A stretch of 64,000 bases of DNA from Pseudochrobactrum sp. sp1633. Its GTDB lineage: Bacteria; Pseudomonadota; Alphaproteobacteria; Rhizobiales; Rhizobiaceae. The position numbers and the translations under genes are program-made. The notes under the pieces are model-generated. The model made no database searches and was not told the origin of the DNA. It worked only from the letters and a program-made list of their open reading frames with translations. The stretch covers positions 248,001-312,000 of the forward strand of contig NZ_JARRAE010000002.1 in assembly GCF_030376605.1 (NCBI RefSeq), in the 5' to 3' direction. Shown one piece after another: positions 1-9,562 of this stretch; position 1 is the first letter of the stretch, and each line of letters begins with the position of its first letter.

Positions 1-1424
1 AGCAGGACGGCTGCAATAGGGGAGGTGAACAACACGGTCACATCACCCTGACTGATCGACAAAGCGCGGCGCAATTGCTGCTCGGCCAGCGGGCCAAGGA
101 TCAGGCCAACGACTGCCGGTGCAATCGGATAACCGAATACACGCATACCATAACCCATCAGGCCGAATGCCAGCAGCATGCCGAGTTCAAACACCGACGG
201 ATTGGCACCGATTGTACCAAGGGTGGCGAACATCAAAATACCGGCATAAAGCCACGGTTTAGGGATGGTCAGCAATTTGACCCAAAGACCGATCAGCGGC
301 AGGTTCAGCACCAGCAGCATGAAATTGGCGATGAGCAAGCTGGCAATCAGACCCCAGACCAGCTGCGGATTGGTCGCAAACAGCAATGGCCCCGGTTGTA
401 AGCCATATTGCTGGAAACCGGCCAGCATGATTGCAGCGGTTGCTGTTGTCGGTAGGCCGAGCGTGAGAAGAGGGACAAGCGTACCGGCAGCAGACGCATT
501 ATTGGCGGCCTCCGGTCCTGCAACACCTTCAATCGCACCGTGGCCGAACTCTTCCGGATGCTTGGTGAGTTTGCGCTCGGCTGCATAAGAAAGAAATGTA
601 CCGATTTCCGCGCCGCCCGCAGGCATGGCACCAATCGGAAAGCCGATAAATGTACCGCGCAACCACGGTTTCCATGACCGTGCCCAGTCGGCGGGTGACA
701 TCCACAGCGAGCCTTTTACCGCTTCCACTTTGTCTGGTGCCCGTGATCCCTGAGCTGCAATATACAGAGTTTCACCAATTGCAAACATGGCTACGGCCAG
801 CGTGGTCACTTCAATACCGTCAAGCAAATCCGGCACACCGAATGACAAACGTGCCTGACCGGTGAGCTGGTCAATACCGATGGTCGCAAGAGCAAGGCCG
901 ATAAACAGCGAGGTCAGCCCGCGCAGAGCACTGTCGCCGAAAGCTGAGGAGACTGTAACGAAAGCCAGCACCATCAATGCAAAATATTCGCGGGGGCCGA
1001 AAACCAGCGCGAGCTTAACAATATAAGGCGCAATGAAAGCCAGACCGATCGTGGCAATCAGGCCGGCAACAAAAGAGCCGATCGCCGCAGTGGCAAGAGC
1101 AGGGCCGCCGCGTCCTTTGCGCGCCATTTTGTTACCTTCCAGAGCGGTAACAATCGAGGCGCTTTCACCCGGCGTATTCAACAGGATGGAGGTGGTGGAG
1201 CCGCCATACATGCCGCCGTAATAAATACCGGCAAACATGATCAGCGAACCTGCCGCATCAAGCTGATAGGTGACAGGCAGCAGCAAAGCGACTGTCAGGG
1301 CAGGGCCGATGCCCGGCAGCACACCGACAGCGGTGCCCAGCGTCACGCCGATCAGCGCATAGAGCAGGTTCATTGGCTGCGTTGCAACCATAACCCCCTG
1401 CATGAGAAATTCAAATGTAGACAT
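1..1424 (-). CDS. tctA: Tripartite tricarboxylate transporter large membrane subunit TctA (partial)
   Basis: Large polytopic inner-membrane subunit of a TTT-family carboxylate importer, working with a periplasmic binding protein (TctC) and a small membrane subunit (TctB). About 474 residues are visible; the C-terminal end runs off the left edge of the window. It starts at ATG 1424-1422. The family block GVLPGIGP lies near residues 34-41 and [18 protein letters not shown] near 70-87, followed by repeated hydrophobic segments. It is the last gene of tctCBA, 77 nt after tctB on the same strand. The family assignment is firm; the substrate (citrate or another di/tricarboxylate) cannot be read from sequence. 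Confidence 0.93.
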   Translation of the reverse strand, partial: MSTFEFLMQGVMVATQPMNLLYALIGVTLGTAVGVLPGIGPALTVALLLPVTYQLDAAGSLIMFAGIYYGGMYGGSTTSILLNTPGESASIVTALEGNKMARKGRGGPALATAAIGSFVAGLIATIGLAFIAPYIVKLALVFGPREYFALMVLAFVTVSSAFGDSALRGLTSLFIGLALATIGIDQLTGQARLSFGVPDLLDGIEVTTLAVAMFAIGETLYIAAQGSRAPDKVEAVKGSLWMSPADWARSWKPWLRGTFIGFPIGAMPAGGAEIGTFLSYAAERKLTKHPEEFGHGAIEGVAGPEAANNASAAGTLVPLLTLGLPTTATAAIMLAGFQQYGLQPGPLLFATNPQLVWGLIASLLIANFMLLVLNLPLIGLWVKLLTIPKPWLYAGILMFATLGTIGANPSVFELGMLLAFGLMGYGMRVFGYPIAPAVVGLILGPLAEQQLRRALSISQGDVTVLFTSPIAAVL

Positions 1425-1501
1425 TTAAGCATTTTCCCGTGCTGTGCCGTTTTCGCTGTTTTAAAGACGTTGCGGCAACGAGAAGAAAAGACGGTGCAAG
1501 C

Positions 1502-1987
1502 TCAGAAGAACAACCGTTCTAACGGCCCTGCAGGCAGTGACAATTGCAGCAATTTGGCAAAAACCAGCCAGATCACATAACAGGCAGCAATTCCGACAGG
1601 GATCGAGAACCACAATTTGCGTTTACCAAAGCCATAGGCTGTCAGTGCAAACATAATACCTGTGGCAATGGAAAAGCCTGCTGTGTTGAGCAGTAGCATC
1701 TGCGCGGTAAGCCCGCCGACAATCCAGAGAACCGGTTTGACTTCCTGTGGCTCGCGCTCAGGAAAATCATGGCGAAAAGCCGCAATAATTGTCCAGATCG
1801 CCAGTCCGGCAAGACCAAAGGCAATTGCTTTCGGCACAGTCGCGGGGCCGACCTGCGAGTAGCCGGCAGCCTCGGAAAGCCGCGCCATATCCCAGAACAT
1901 GATGCCGGAAATAACGAGCAATATGGCAGCGATACAAAGCGCCGCCCGATCGGGGCGACGCTGTGTTGCAGGTTTCAGTTCACTCAT
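1502..1987 (-). CDS. tctB: Tripartite tricarboxylate transporter small membrane subunit TctB
   Basis: Small four-helix subunit of the TTT transporter, 161 residues, a normal length for TctB. Hydrophobic segments lie at about 15-33, 45-65, 80-110 and 120-150, and the short N-terminal tail is basic. Its ATG overlaps the end of tctC by four bases (ATGA), which indicates translational coupling. TctB proteins are poorly conserved, so the call rests as much on its position between tctC and tctA as on its own sequence. Confidence 0.9.
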   Translation of the reverse strand: MSELKPATQRRPDRAALCIAAILLVISGIMFWDMARLSEAAGYSQVGPATVPKAIAFGLAGLAIWTIIAAFRHDFPEREPQEVKPVLWIVGGLTAQMLLLNTAGFSIATGIMFALTAYGFGKRKLWFSIPVGIAACYVIWLVFAKLLQLSLPAGPLERLFF

Positions 1988-2928
1988 TGAACAAGACCGA
2001 TATCTTTCAGGACACCTTCAGTTGCCTGAATATCTTTGTCGAGCTGTGCATCAAACGCATCGCCTGCCAGATAGGTGTCAGCCCAGCCTTTGGTTTTCAG
2101 CGTATCCTGCCAGGATTTGGATTTGGCCAGCTTTTCAATGTCAGCATTGATTGCAGCTTTCTGCTCGGCTGAAATGCCCGGAGCTGCGGCCAGCATACGC
2201 CAGTTTTCCACAACCACATCAAGACCGGATTCTTTCAAAGTCGGTGCATCAATGCCTTCAATACGTTCGGCGCTGGAGACAGCGAGCAGACGCAATGTGC
2301 CAGATTTGACCTGCGATTCAAATTCGCCGTAACCGGAAATACCGGCGGAAACCTGACTGCCGAGGATAGCGGCGAGTGCTTCACCACCGCCGGAATAGGC
2401 AATATAGTTGATTTTCTTAGGGTCAACGCCTGCAGCCTTGGCAATCAGACCAACAGCAATATGGTCAGTGCCGCCTGCAGAGCCACCGCCCCATGAAACT
2501 GCGCCCGGATCTTTTTTCAGTGCTTCAACCAGATCGCCCATTGTCTGGAAAGGAGAAGAAGCAGGTACAACGATTGCTTCATATTCACCGGTCAGACGTG
2601 CGATCGGGGTAACATCTTTCAGCGTTACAGGCGATTTATTGGTCAGAATTGCGCCGACCATGACATAACCGCCGACGATCAGAGCATCGCTTTTGCCTTT
2701 TTGCTGGCTGGCAAACTGAGCGAGACCGATTGTGCCGCCGGCACCCGGTACGTTCTGTACCTGAACTTTACCGGAAATGCCTTCCTGCTGCAGAACTGTC
2801 TGCAGGGAACGGGCTGTCTGATCCCAGCCGCCGCCCGGATTAGCCGGTGCAATGATGGTGTAATCTGCTGCATAGGCAGGCAGCGCCAAAGCGCCTGCGA
2901 AGAGGGAAGCGAGTAGAATTTTTTTCAA
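1984..2928 (-). CDS. tctC: TctC-type periplasmic carboxylate-binding protein
   Basis: Periplasmic receptor of the TTT transporter, 314 residues. An export signal (MKKILLASLFAGALALPAYA) is followed by the Bug/TctC fold: the ligand loop NPGGGWDQTARSLQ near residues 31-44 and VPGAGGTIGLAQFA near 61-74. It is the first gene of tctCBA, preceded by about 260 nt without genes that probably holds the promoter. Binding proteins of this type are often regulated by a neighbouring TctD/TctE system, which is present here at 4501-6635. Its ligand is unknown. Confidence 0.93.
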   Translation of the reverse strand: MKKILLASLFAGALALPAYAADYTIIAPANPGGGWDQTARSLQTVLQQEGISGKVQVQNVPGAGGTIGLAQFASQQKGKSDALIVGGYVMVGAILTNKSPVTLKDVTPIARLTGEYEAIVVPASSPFQTMGDLVEALKKDPGAVSWGGGSAGGTDHIAVGLIAKAAGVDPKKINYIAYSGGGEALAAILGSQVSAGISGYGEFESQVKSGTLRLLAVSSAERIEGIDAPTLKESGLDVVVENWRMLAAAPGISAEQKAAINADIEKLAKSKSWQDTLKTKGWADTYLAGDAFDAQLDKDIQATEGVLKDIGLVQ

Positions 2929-3062
2929 GTCTGATCCTCCGGATGCTGCGTTGAAACGCAGGCTGTGGTTTTTTAATAAAACGCACGGGAAGGATCAGGC
3001 ATGCGGTGCCCCCGACCAAATGACATTTCCTCCCCGGTGCTGTTGTTAAACCGCCTCCACGG

Positions 3063-3109
3063 ACAACAGCCCTGCCAATCCACCATATCAAGCTGACATG
3101 AACCTGACA
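3063..3109 (-). promoter_or_regulatory. Candidate TctD-type operator and promoter upstream of tctC
   Basis: On the minus strand, two TGTCAG direct repeats (plus-strand CTGACA at 3093-3098 and 3104-3109) have an 11-nt period, the usual spacing of OmpR/PhoB-family response-regulator sites. They sit directly upstream of TTGATA (3086-3091), a plausible -35. The -10 seventeen nt further on (TGTTGT, 3063-3068) is weak, as expected for an activated promoter. The predicted transcript would have a leader of about 130 nt before tctC. That TctD is the regulator is inference. Confidence 0.4.
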
Positions 3110-3191
3110 CCTTATGCTTTGCGCACAAATTTAAAAGTTCATATGTTGTTTCAGGATTGTGAGCCTGTTTCGGCTAAAATCAATGTTATTT

Positions 3192-4274
3192 TTAATGCTG
3201 GCGCAGAACATTGTTCCATTTTGCAATTAAACGGCTGCGTTTGACCTGATCAAGATAGACCATCAGTCCGGGGCTGACCGGAACCGGTTTCAACTGGCTG
3301 CCATGTATTTCCTGCATGGTCAGCGCGGTATTGTCTCCTGCGACCTCAGGGCTGACTGCGGGGATTTGTAATTGGCGGGCGAGGATTGTCTGGCCTTCTT
3401 TCGACATGAAGAATTCAAGATAACGCCGTCCCAGTTCCGGTGATGCAGCAGCTTCCGGCACCAGTCCGATGCGTGACATGACGACCGTATAATCCTTGGG
3501 CAAAATGATGCCGACATCCGGATTACGCGCCGCCCAGTCTGCGGCATAGGAGCCAAGAATATTATAGCCGAGCACAAAGCGGCCGTCGGCAACGCGTTCC
3601 ACAATGGCCTGACTGGTGGAGTAGAGTTTGACGCCTGCCGCCCCCATCGCCTGAATAACAGTCCATATATCATCGAACTGTTCCTGATCGCGTGCCATGA
3701 ACAGAAAGCCCACACCGGAGCGCTCAATATCATAGGTGCCGATGCGGCCATACACAGCCTCGCCGCGTTCTTTGAGATAGGCAACGAACTCGGCGCGTGT
3801 TGACGGCGGTTTGCGGTCTGTAAATTCCGGCTTGTGATAGACAAAGACAGCGGGCTCAAAGGTCAGGGCATAAGCCGTATTGCGCCAGTTTGCCCATGAG
3901 GGCCAGCGTTCGCTCATAGGCAAAAGGCTGGCTTGCGCATAGCCGTCATTGGTGAGTTTGACCTGCAAATCCATTGCCGAGGAAAAGGCAAAATCAGCGG
4001 TTTTTAATCCGTCATCTGTCTCACGGACAATCCGCTCGTAAATTTCTGTGGTGAGCAGATCTTCATAGCGCACAGCGATATCAGGGTTGTTCTTTTGAAA
4101 GCCTTCAATCATCGGGCGGGCAAGCGGCTCATCCAGTGAAGAATAAACCACCAGAACGGAAGCACTCTTGTTACCGTTGACAGCGGGGAACAACATGGGT
4201 GTGGCTCGGGTGTCGCTGGTATGAAATTGCAATGTCAGCAAGCTTAAAATCACACTCAGCCAAAAACGGTGCAC
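3192..4274 (-). CDS. Periplasmic ABC-type substrate-binding protein (iron/phosphoglycerate-sensor type)
   Basis: Extracellular solute-binding protein of the large Fe3+/spermidine/thiamine class (family 1/6 fold), 360 residues, with an export signal in the first ~24 residues. The segment VLVVYSSLDEPLARP near residue 41 is the typical first beta strand. The start is GTG at 4274-4272, with GGAGGG about nine nt upstream. There are no permease or ATPase genes beside it; instead it lies back to back with a two-component system. Orphan proteins of this kind next to TctDE-like pairs are thought to act as periplasmic input sensors (PgtC of the phosphoglycerate system is a comparable case). That role is inferred. 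Confidence 0.8.
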   Translation of the reverse strand: MHRFWLSVILSLLTLQFHTSDTRATPMLFPAVNGNKSASVLVVYSSLDEPLARPMIEGFQKNNPDIAVRYEDLLTTEIYERIVRETDDGLKTADFAFSSAMDLQVKLTNDGYAQASLLPMSERWPSWANWRNTAYALTFEPAVFVYHKPEFTDRKPPSTRAEFVAYLKERGEAVYGRIGTYDIERSGVGFLFMARDQEQFDDIWTVIQAMGAAGVKLYSTSQAIVERVADGRFVLGYNILGSYAADWAARNPDVGIILPKDYTVVMSRIGLVPEAAASPELGRRYLEFFMSKEGQTILARQLQIPAVSPEVAGDNTALTMQEIHGSQLKPVPVSPGLMVYLDQVKRSRLIAKWNNVLRQH

Positions 4275-4500
4275 GCGCTCATTCCCTCCGGATTATGATC
4301 AGGCAAAACAAAAATACGCGGCACTTTATGACCCTTTTGCGGGATTATTTATATGTGCGGCGCTGAGATTGCCCGTAGTATCATGAAGCGTAATCATTAT
4401 ATGCTGCAAGCGGGAGAAACAATACGGGCTGTTTCGGGCATTTTCGATGGCTCAAACACATCAGAATAGGCTCTGATAATAGCGGGGAGAGATTTGCTGC

Positions 4501-5235
4501 GTGCGGATTTTGCTGGTTGAGGATAATAAGGCGCTGTCCGAAGGGCTTGGCGCCTTGCTGCGCGGCAGTGGTTATGCGGTTGATATTGTGGAGGATGGTG
4601 CGTCTGCCCATGCTGCCGCCGCTGCCGAAAATTTTGATCTGGTGATCCTTGATCTCAACCTGCCGGAAATGGACGGGCTGGAGGTCTTGCGCGCTATGCG
4701 TGCGCGGCAAAATCAGGCGGCAGTGCTTATTCTGACAGCACGTGGCACGCCGGAAGAGCGGGTGCGCGGGCTGGATCTTGGTGCCGATGATTACATGATT
4801 AAGCCGTTTGATATCAGCGAATTTGAAGCGCGGGTCCGTGTGCTGTTACGGCGGCAGGCGGGGTTGCGCCATGCGCTGGTGCATTTTGGTGCAGTTACGC
4901 TTGATCTGAATACACGCACATTCAGCGCTTCGGGCAGCGCAGCCGGACAATCGATTGATATTCCGGCACGCGAGCTTGGTCTGCTGGAACTGTTATTTGT
5001 GCGTGGCGGCAAGGTGGTGGCAAAAGAGGCGATTGTGCAATCGCTCAGCGGTTTCGACCATGATCTGAGTTCCAATGCCATTGAGCAATATGTCAGCCGT
5101 CTGCGTAAAAGGCTTGCGCCTTACGGACTGACGGTGAAAACCGCACGCGGGCTTGGTTATTATCTGGATCGTTTATCCGGTGTGCAGCCGGTCGCAGCTG
5201 CGGACACGCCTAAGGACTTTTCCAAGGACCTTTAA
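4501..5235 (+). CDS. tctD: TctD-like response regulator (OmpR family)
   Basis: DNA-binding response regulator of 244 residues. The receiver domain covers about 1-118, with acidic pocket E7-D8, phospho-acceptor D51 (ILDLNLPEMDG), T79 and K101 (IKPFD). The C-terminal winged helix (about 125-220) carries the OmpR-type region ending RLRKRLAPYG...GLGYYL. The start is GTG with GGGGAG upstream. Its stop overlaps the ATG of the kinase gene (TAATG), so the two are co-translated. The likely target is the divergent tctCBA promoter. The TctD name rests on the gene neighbourhood and general similarity. Confidence 0.85.
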   Translation: MRILLVEDNKALSEGLGALLRGSGYAVDIVEDGASAHAAAAAENFDLVILDLNLPEMDGLEVLRAMRARQNQAAVLILTARGTPEERVRGLDLGADDYMIKPFDISEFEARVRVLLRRQAGLRHALVHFGAVTLDLNTRTFSASGSAAGQSIDIPARELGLLELLFVRGGKVVAKEAIVQSLSGFDHDLSSNAIEQYVSRLRKRLAPYGLTVKTARGLGYYLDRLSGVQPVAAADTPKDFSKDL

Positions 5236-6635
5236 TGAGAGAAACCACCTATTCCCTGCGCAGACGTTTGCTTGGCTGGTTGCTGGTTTCAACCATGCTG
5301 ATCGGGCTGATTGCGCTGGCGGATACCTATCAGGAAGCGGTTAATACGGCGAATAACGTGGCCGACCGCGTGCTGAGCGGCTCGGCTCTGGCGATTGCCG
5401 AACGTGTTGTCGTGTCCGAGCATGGCGATCTGGAGGTGGATATTCCTTATGTGGCGCTGGAAATGCTAACCTCCGCTGCCCAAGACCGTGTATTTTATCG
5501 CGTGGACGGCCCGCCGGGGCAGTTTATTACAGGCTATGAAAACCTGCCGCTTTTGAAAAATCCGGACAACAAAAATCTTGAGTTCGGAGACGGTATCTAT
5601 CGGGGGGAACCGATCCGGCTAGCCTTATTGCGCCGTTCGGCCTCAACCGGCGTGAATTCGGTGCCTTTTACGGTTACGGTTGCTGAAACCACAATGGCAC
5701 GGCGACAGCTGACGCAAACCATTTTGCTACGCTCAGCACTGCGGCTTTTGTTTATGATTGCGGGCACGGCGCTGGTGGTCTGGGTGGCTGTAACCTATGC
5801 TTTGCGCCCGCTTTATCGCCTGAGCGATGCCATTGCCGAGCGCAATCCGCAGGATTTGCACCCGATCAGCGAATATGTGCCCAATGAAGTGCAGGGGTTG
5901 GTGGAGACGGTTAATTCTTTCATGGTGCGGTTGCAATCGGCACTGGAGGCTTTGCGCCATTTCACCGGCAATGCCAGCCATCAGCTGCGCACGCCTTTAG
6001 CTATAGTGCGCACCCAGCTTGCTCTTGCTCAGCGCAGTGGTGACCGCGAGGCCATGTTGGAAGCGGTGGCGCAAGCCGATCAGGCTGTGGCTCATGCGGA
6101 ACGTATTTTGGCGCAATTGCTGATGCTGGCAAAAATTGATGCCTCCGGCGACCAGACTGTACAAATGCTCGGATCTGTTGATCTGGCTGAAATGGCACGG
6201 GAGATAACCGGCGATTATGTGCGTGAGGCGGCGCAGAATAATATTGATCTGGGCTATGAAGGGGAAGACAGTCTGACAGTGCAGGGTGACAGGCTGTTGC
6301 TGGAAGAAGCTTTGAAAAACCTGATTAGCAATGCACTGCTTTATGCCGGTACAGAGGTAGTGGTGACCGTTCGTGCCCGCAGGCAGGGTGAGCTTGTTTT
6401 CCTTGAGGTCGAGGATAATGGTAAAGGTGTGCCTGAGGAACAGCTTGCCCTGATCCGCAATCGTTTTGACCGCGGCTCTGTTTCTAAAATCACAGGCCAT
6501 CCGCCAGCGGGCAGCGGTCTCGGCTTGTCGATTGTTGAGGAAATTGCAGCTTTGCATGGCGGTCATCTGATCCTGCAAAAAGCAATGCAGAGCAACGGGC
6601 TGCTCGCAGCCATCCGGTTTTCCGCTTCTTTGTAA
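5235..6635 (+). CDS. tctE: TctE-like sensor histidine kinase
   Basis: Membrane sensor kinase of 466 residues. Helix TM1 is near 12-29, a periplasmic sensor domain runs to about 165, TM2 is near 168-190, followed by a HAMP segment. The dimerisation/phosphotransfer helix carries the acceptor His249 (NASHQLRTPLAIVRT). The ATPase domain has the N box (NLISNALLYA), G1 (VEDNGKGVP) and G2 (GSGLGLSIVEEIAALHGG). It forms an operon with the regulator gene (1-nt overlap). The ~140-residue periplasmic domain could sense a ligand directly or through the binding protein encoded at 3192-4274; the sequence does not decide between these. Confidence 0.86.
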   Translation: MRETTYSLRRRLLGWLLVSTMLIGLIALADTYQEAVNTANNVADRVLSGSALAIAERVVVSEHGDLEVDIPYVALEMLTSAAQDRVFYRVDGPPGQFITGYENLPLLKNPDNKNLEFGDGIYRGEPIRLALLRRSASTGVNSVPFTVTVAETTMARRQLTQTILLRSALRLLFMIAGTALVVWVAVTYALRPLYRLSDAIAERNPQDLHPISEYVPNEVQGLVETVNSFMVRLQSALEALRHFTGNASHQLRTPLAIVRTQLALAQRSGDREAMLEAVAQADQAVAHAERILAQLLMLAKIDASGDQTVQMLGSVDLAEMAREITGDYVREAAQNNIDLGYEGEDSLTVQGDRLLLEEALKNLISNALLYAGTEVVVTVRARRQGELVFLEVEDNGKGVPEEQLALIRNRFDRGSVSKITGHPPAGSGLGLSIVEEIAALHGGHLILQKAMQSNGLLAAIRFSASL

Positions 6636-6803
6636 AATACTCTGGCCGGTTATCGTCATGGTTGGTTTTTGATAGATCATTCCGGCCGATTTACTGACAT
6701 GCAGACATTTATCTTGTTGCAAGCGGAAGGTTTTTAGCTAAAACCGCAAGTAAGTTGAATTGAAATATCATATTTATGCGGATGTATGGCGGGAGAGATT
6801 GTA

Positions 6804-8537
6804 ATGTCGGATATCGTGAAACGGTTTTTTGCCTATTATCGCCCGCATAAGCTTCTGTTCGCCGTCGATTTTTGCAGTGCAGTGTTGTCAGGCTTGCTGG
6901 AATTGGCCTTTCCGGTGGCTGTCACTCTATTCATCGACCGGCTGTTGCCGACCAATGAGTGGGGGCTGATTGCGTTGGCCGCTGCCGGTCTGCTCTGCGT
7001 TTATATTTTTAATGCCGGTTTGCAGGTGGTGGTGACCTATTGGGGGCATATGCTCGGGATCAATATTGAAACCGAGATGCGCCGCAAAGCCTTTGATCAT
7101 TTGCAGAAGCTGTCTTTCGGTTATTTTGACAATCAGAAAACCGGCCATCTTGTAGCGCGTATGACCAAAGATCTTGAAGAAATCGGTGAGGTCGCACATC
7201 ACGGTCCCGAAGATCTGTTCATAGCGATTATGACCCTGATCGGCGCTTTCATGCTGATGTTCTGGGAACATTCAACACTGGCGCTGATTACCGTGCTGAT
7301 CGTACCGGTAACCGCATGGGTAACATTGCGCTATGGCGGCCGCATGACGACGACATGGCGCGCGCTTTATGGCCGTGTTGCTGCTTTCAATGCGCGGATT
7401 GAGGAGAATGTCGGCGGCATCCGTGTTGTGCAGGCTTTCACCAATGAAGACCATGAGCGGGCGCTGTTTGCAGAAGACAATCAGAATTACCGCAGCACCA
7501 AACTTAAAGCCTATAAGGTGATGGCGGCTTCCACATCGTTGAGCTATCTGTCGATGCGCTTCATTCAGGTTGTGGTGATGTTGTGCGGTGCTTATTTCGT
7601 TATTCGCGGCGATCTGACCGCCGGTGGTTTTGTCGGTTTCCTGCTGCTGGTCGGGGTGTTTTTCCGCCCGATTGATAAGATCAATTCGGTTATCGAGAGC
7701 TACCCGAAAGGGATTGCCGGTTTTCAGCGCTATTTAGAGTTCCTGAATACGCGACCGGATATTGCTGATCGCAGCAATGCCCGTGACGCAGGTAAATTGC
7801 AGGGCAATATCCGCTACGATCAGGTGTCCTTCGGCTATCAGGATAATCGTGCGATTGTGCAAAGTCTGAACCTTGATATTCAGGCGGGAGAGACGATCGC
7901 TTTCGTCGGTCCTTCGGGAGCAGGCAAGACAACAATCTGTTCGCTGCTGCCGCGTTTTTATGAAGTCACCGGCGGCAGTATCAGCATTGATGATATTGAT
8001 ATCCGCGATATGACGCTGAAATCCCTGCGAGGCAATATCGGTATTGTCAGTCAGGACGTGTTTCTGTTTGCCGGAACAATCCGGGAGAATATTGCCTATG
8101 GCCGTCTGGATGCGAGCGATGCAGACATTATGGAGGCGATGGAGCGCGCACGGCTGGGCGATGTTGTTGCAGGTTTGCCTGCGGGGCTTGATACGATTAT
8201 CGGCGAGCGCGGGGTTAAACTTTCGGGCGGGCAAAAGCAGCGTCTGGCAATTGCGCGTATTTTCCTGAAAAATCCGCCAATCCTTATTCTGGATGAGGCC
8301 ACCTCCGCGCTGGATACAGAAACCGAGCGCGCCATTCAGCAGTCGCTGGCAGAGTTGTCAGTCGGGCGCACAACACTGGTTATCGCGCATCGCTTAGCAA
8401 CAATCACCAATGCTGACCGCATTGTGGTGGTGCAAAACGGAAGCGTGGCGGAAGAGGGCAGTCACCAGCAGTTGCTGGAAGCGAAATCCGGCCTCTACCG
8501 CCAGTTGCTGGAAGCACAGAGCCGCTCTGCTGTTTAG
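6804..8537 (+). CDS. MsbA/LmrA-like ABC exporter (fused permease-ATPase)
   Basis: Half-transporter of 577 residues that should work as a homodimer. The N-terminal six-helix exporter domain covers about 1-310. The ATPase domain has Walker A GPSGAGKTT, signature LSGGQKQR, Walker B ILILDEATSALD and a switch histidine in VIAHRLATI. I chose ATG 6804 because GGGAGAG lies 7-13 nt upstream; an in-frame ATG at 6786 would make the protein six residues longer but lies upstream of that site. It appears monocistronic. Such exporters move lipids, drugs or peptides; nothing here points to the substrate. Confidence 0.88.
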   Translation: MSDIVKRFFAYYRPHKLLFAVDFCSAVLSGLLELAFPVAVTLFIDRLLPTNEWGLIALAAAGLLCVYIFNAGLQVVVTYWGHMLGINIETEMRRKAFDHLQKLSFGYFDNQKTGHLVARMTKDLEEIGEVAHHGPEDLFIAIMTLIGAFMLMFWEHSTLALITVLIVPVTAWVTLRYGGRMTTTWRALYGRVAAFNARIEENVGGIRVVQAFTNEDHERALFAEDNQNYRSTKLKAYKVMAASTSLSYLSMRFIQVVVMLCGAYFVIRGDLTAGGFVGFLLLVGVFFRPIDKINSVIESYPKGIAGFQRYLEFLNTRPDIADRSNARDAGKLQGNIRYDQVSFGYQDNRAIVQSLNLDIQAGETIAFVGPSGAGKTTICSLLPRFYEVTGGSISIDDIDIRDMTLKSLRGNIGIVSQDVFLFAGTIRENIAYGRLDASDADIMEAMERARLGDVVAGLPAGLDTIIGERGVKLSGGQKQRLAIARIFLKNPPILILDEATSALDTETERAIQQSLAELSVGRTTLVIAHRLATITNADRIVVVQNGSVAEEGSHQQLLEAKSGLYRQLLEAQSRSAV

Positions 8538-8609
8538 TATCCCTGTTCTCAATATTGGGATTGGGAGTGCGATAATGAACACTGTGTTTCATAGACACGA
8601 ATTGATACG

Positions 8610-8623
8610 ATACCGTATGGTAT
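8610..8623. promoter_or_regulatory. Candidate TetR operator upstream of the EamA exporter
   Basis: A perfect inverted repeat, ATACC-GTAT-GGTAT, lies 36 nt before the EamA start codon. It overlaps TATGAT at 8621-8626, which reads like a -10 element. A site placed there would let a repressor block the operon that also encodes the TetR protein (9559-10188). That TetR binds it is inference from position. Confidence 0.5.
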
Positions 8624-8659
8624 GATATTGATGCGATAAATAATCGGACAGGTCACATC

Positions 8660-9562
8660 ATGAATCCAAAACTTGCAGCCGCGATGGCTACCATTTTGTG
8701 GGGTTTTACCTACATTGTTTCATCCAATATGCTGCCGCATAATCCGTTATTTATCGGTGCGGTGCGTGCTTTGGGCGGCGGAATTCCGCTTTTAATATTC
8801 GCCGGTGCAATGCTGCCGCGTGACTGGTGGTGGAAAATCACCGTACTCGGAACATTGAATGCCGGTCTGTTTTTCGGACTGATCTTCGTTGCTGCCTTGC
8901 GTTTACCGGGCGGGGTGGCTGCCACCATTCAGGCTCTGGGGCCGCTCTTTACAATTCTGCTTGCATGGCCGTTGATGCATGTCATTCCTACCCGCCATAA
9001 GATTTTCAGTGTCTTGCTTGGTGCGCTGGGTGTGAGCCTTGTTGTGTTGCGCGGTGGTGTGCAGATGGATATGCTCGGTGTATTGGCAGGTCTTGGAGCA
9101 GCACTTGCAGTGGCACTCGGCGGTATTTATGTCCATAAATGGGGTCGCCCGTGTTCCCTGCTGGCTTTCACAGGCTGGCAGCTTGTGATTGGCGGCGTTG
9201 AACTGGCAATTCTTGCTGTGATTTTTCAGGATATCCCGTCTTCGGTAAGCCTGCTTAATGTCACGGGTTTTGTTATTCTGGCGCTGTTTCTTACGGCTCT
9301 CGCTTTTGCCCTGTGGTTTCGCGGTATTGAGGGTGCAGGGCCTTCGGCTGTTGCACCGTTCTTCCTGTTGGCACCGGTGACAGCTTTTGTGATGGATGCT
9401 GTTTTCAACGATATGGTGCCAAGTTGGTTGCAACTCGGTGGTATTTTGCTGGTACTTGGCAGTCTGCTTTATGGTCAGCTGGTTGATCGCAGATCATTTC
9501 GTCCTGCCCGCCATCATCATAAAATCAACGCATCTGATAAACAGCCGGAGGCTGCTGAATGA
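8660..9562 (+). CDS. DMT-superfamily exporter (two EamA repeats)
   Basis: Inner-membrane transporter of 300 residues with about ten hydrophobic helices arranged as two EamA repeats (about 5-135 and 150-280). The N-terminal MATILWGFTYIVSSN and the later FRGIEGAGPSAVAPFFLLAPV are typical of the family, which exports amino acids, metabolites or drugs. The C-terminal tail is polar and rich in His and Arg. Its last codons overlap the start of the downstream tetR-type gene by four bases, so both are expressed together, presumably under self-repression. The substrate is unknown. Confidence 0.88.
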   Translation: MNPKLAAAMATILWGFTYIVSSNMLPHNPLFIGAVRALGGGIPLLIFAGAMLPRDWWWKITVLGTLNAGLFFGLIFVAALRLPGGVAATIQALGPLFTILLAWPLMHVIPTRHKIFSVLLGALGVSLVVLRGGVQMDMLGVLAGLGAALAVALGGIYVHKWGRPCSLLAFTGWQLVIGGVELAILAVIFQDIPSSVSLLNVTGFVILALFLTALAFALWFRGIEGAGPSAVAPFFLLAPVTAFVMDAVFNDMVPSWLQLGGILLVLGSLLYGQLVDRRSFRPARHHHKINASDKQPEAAE

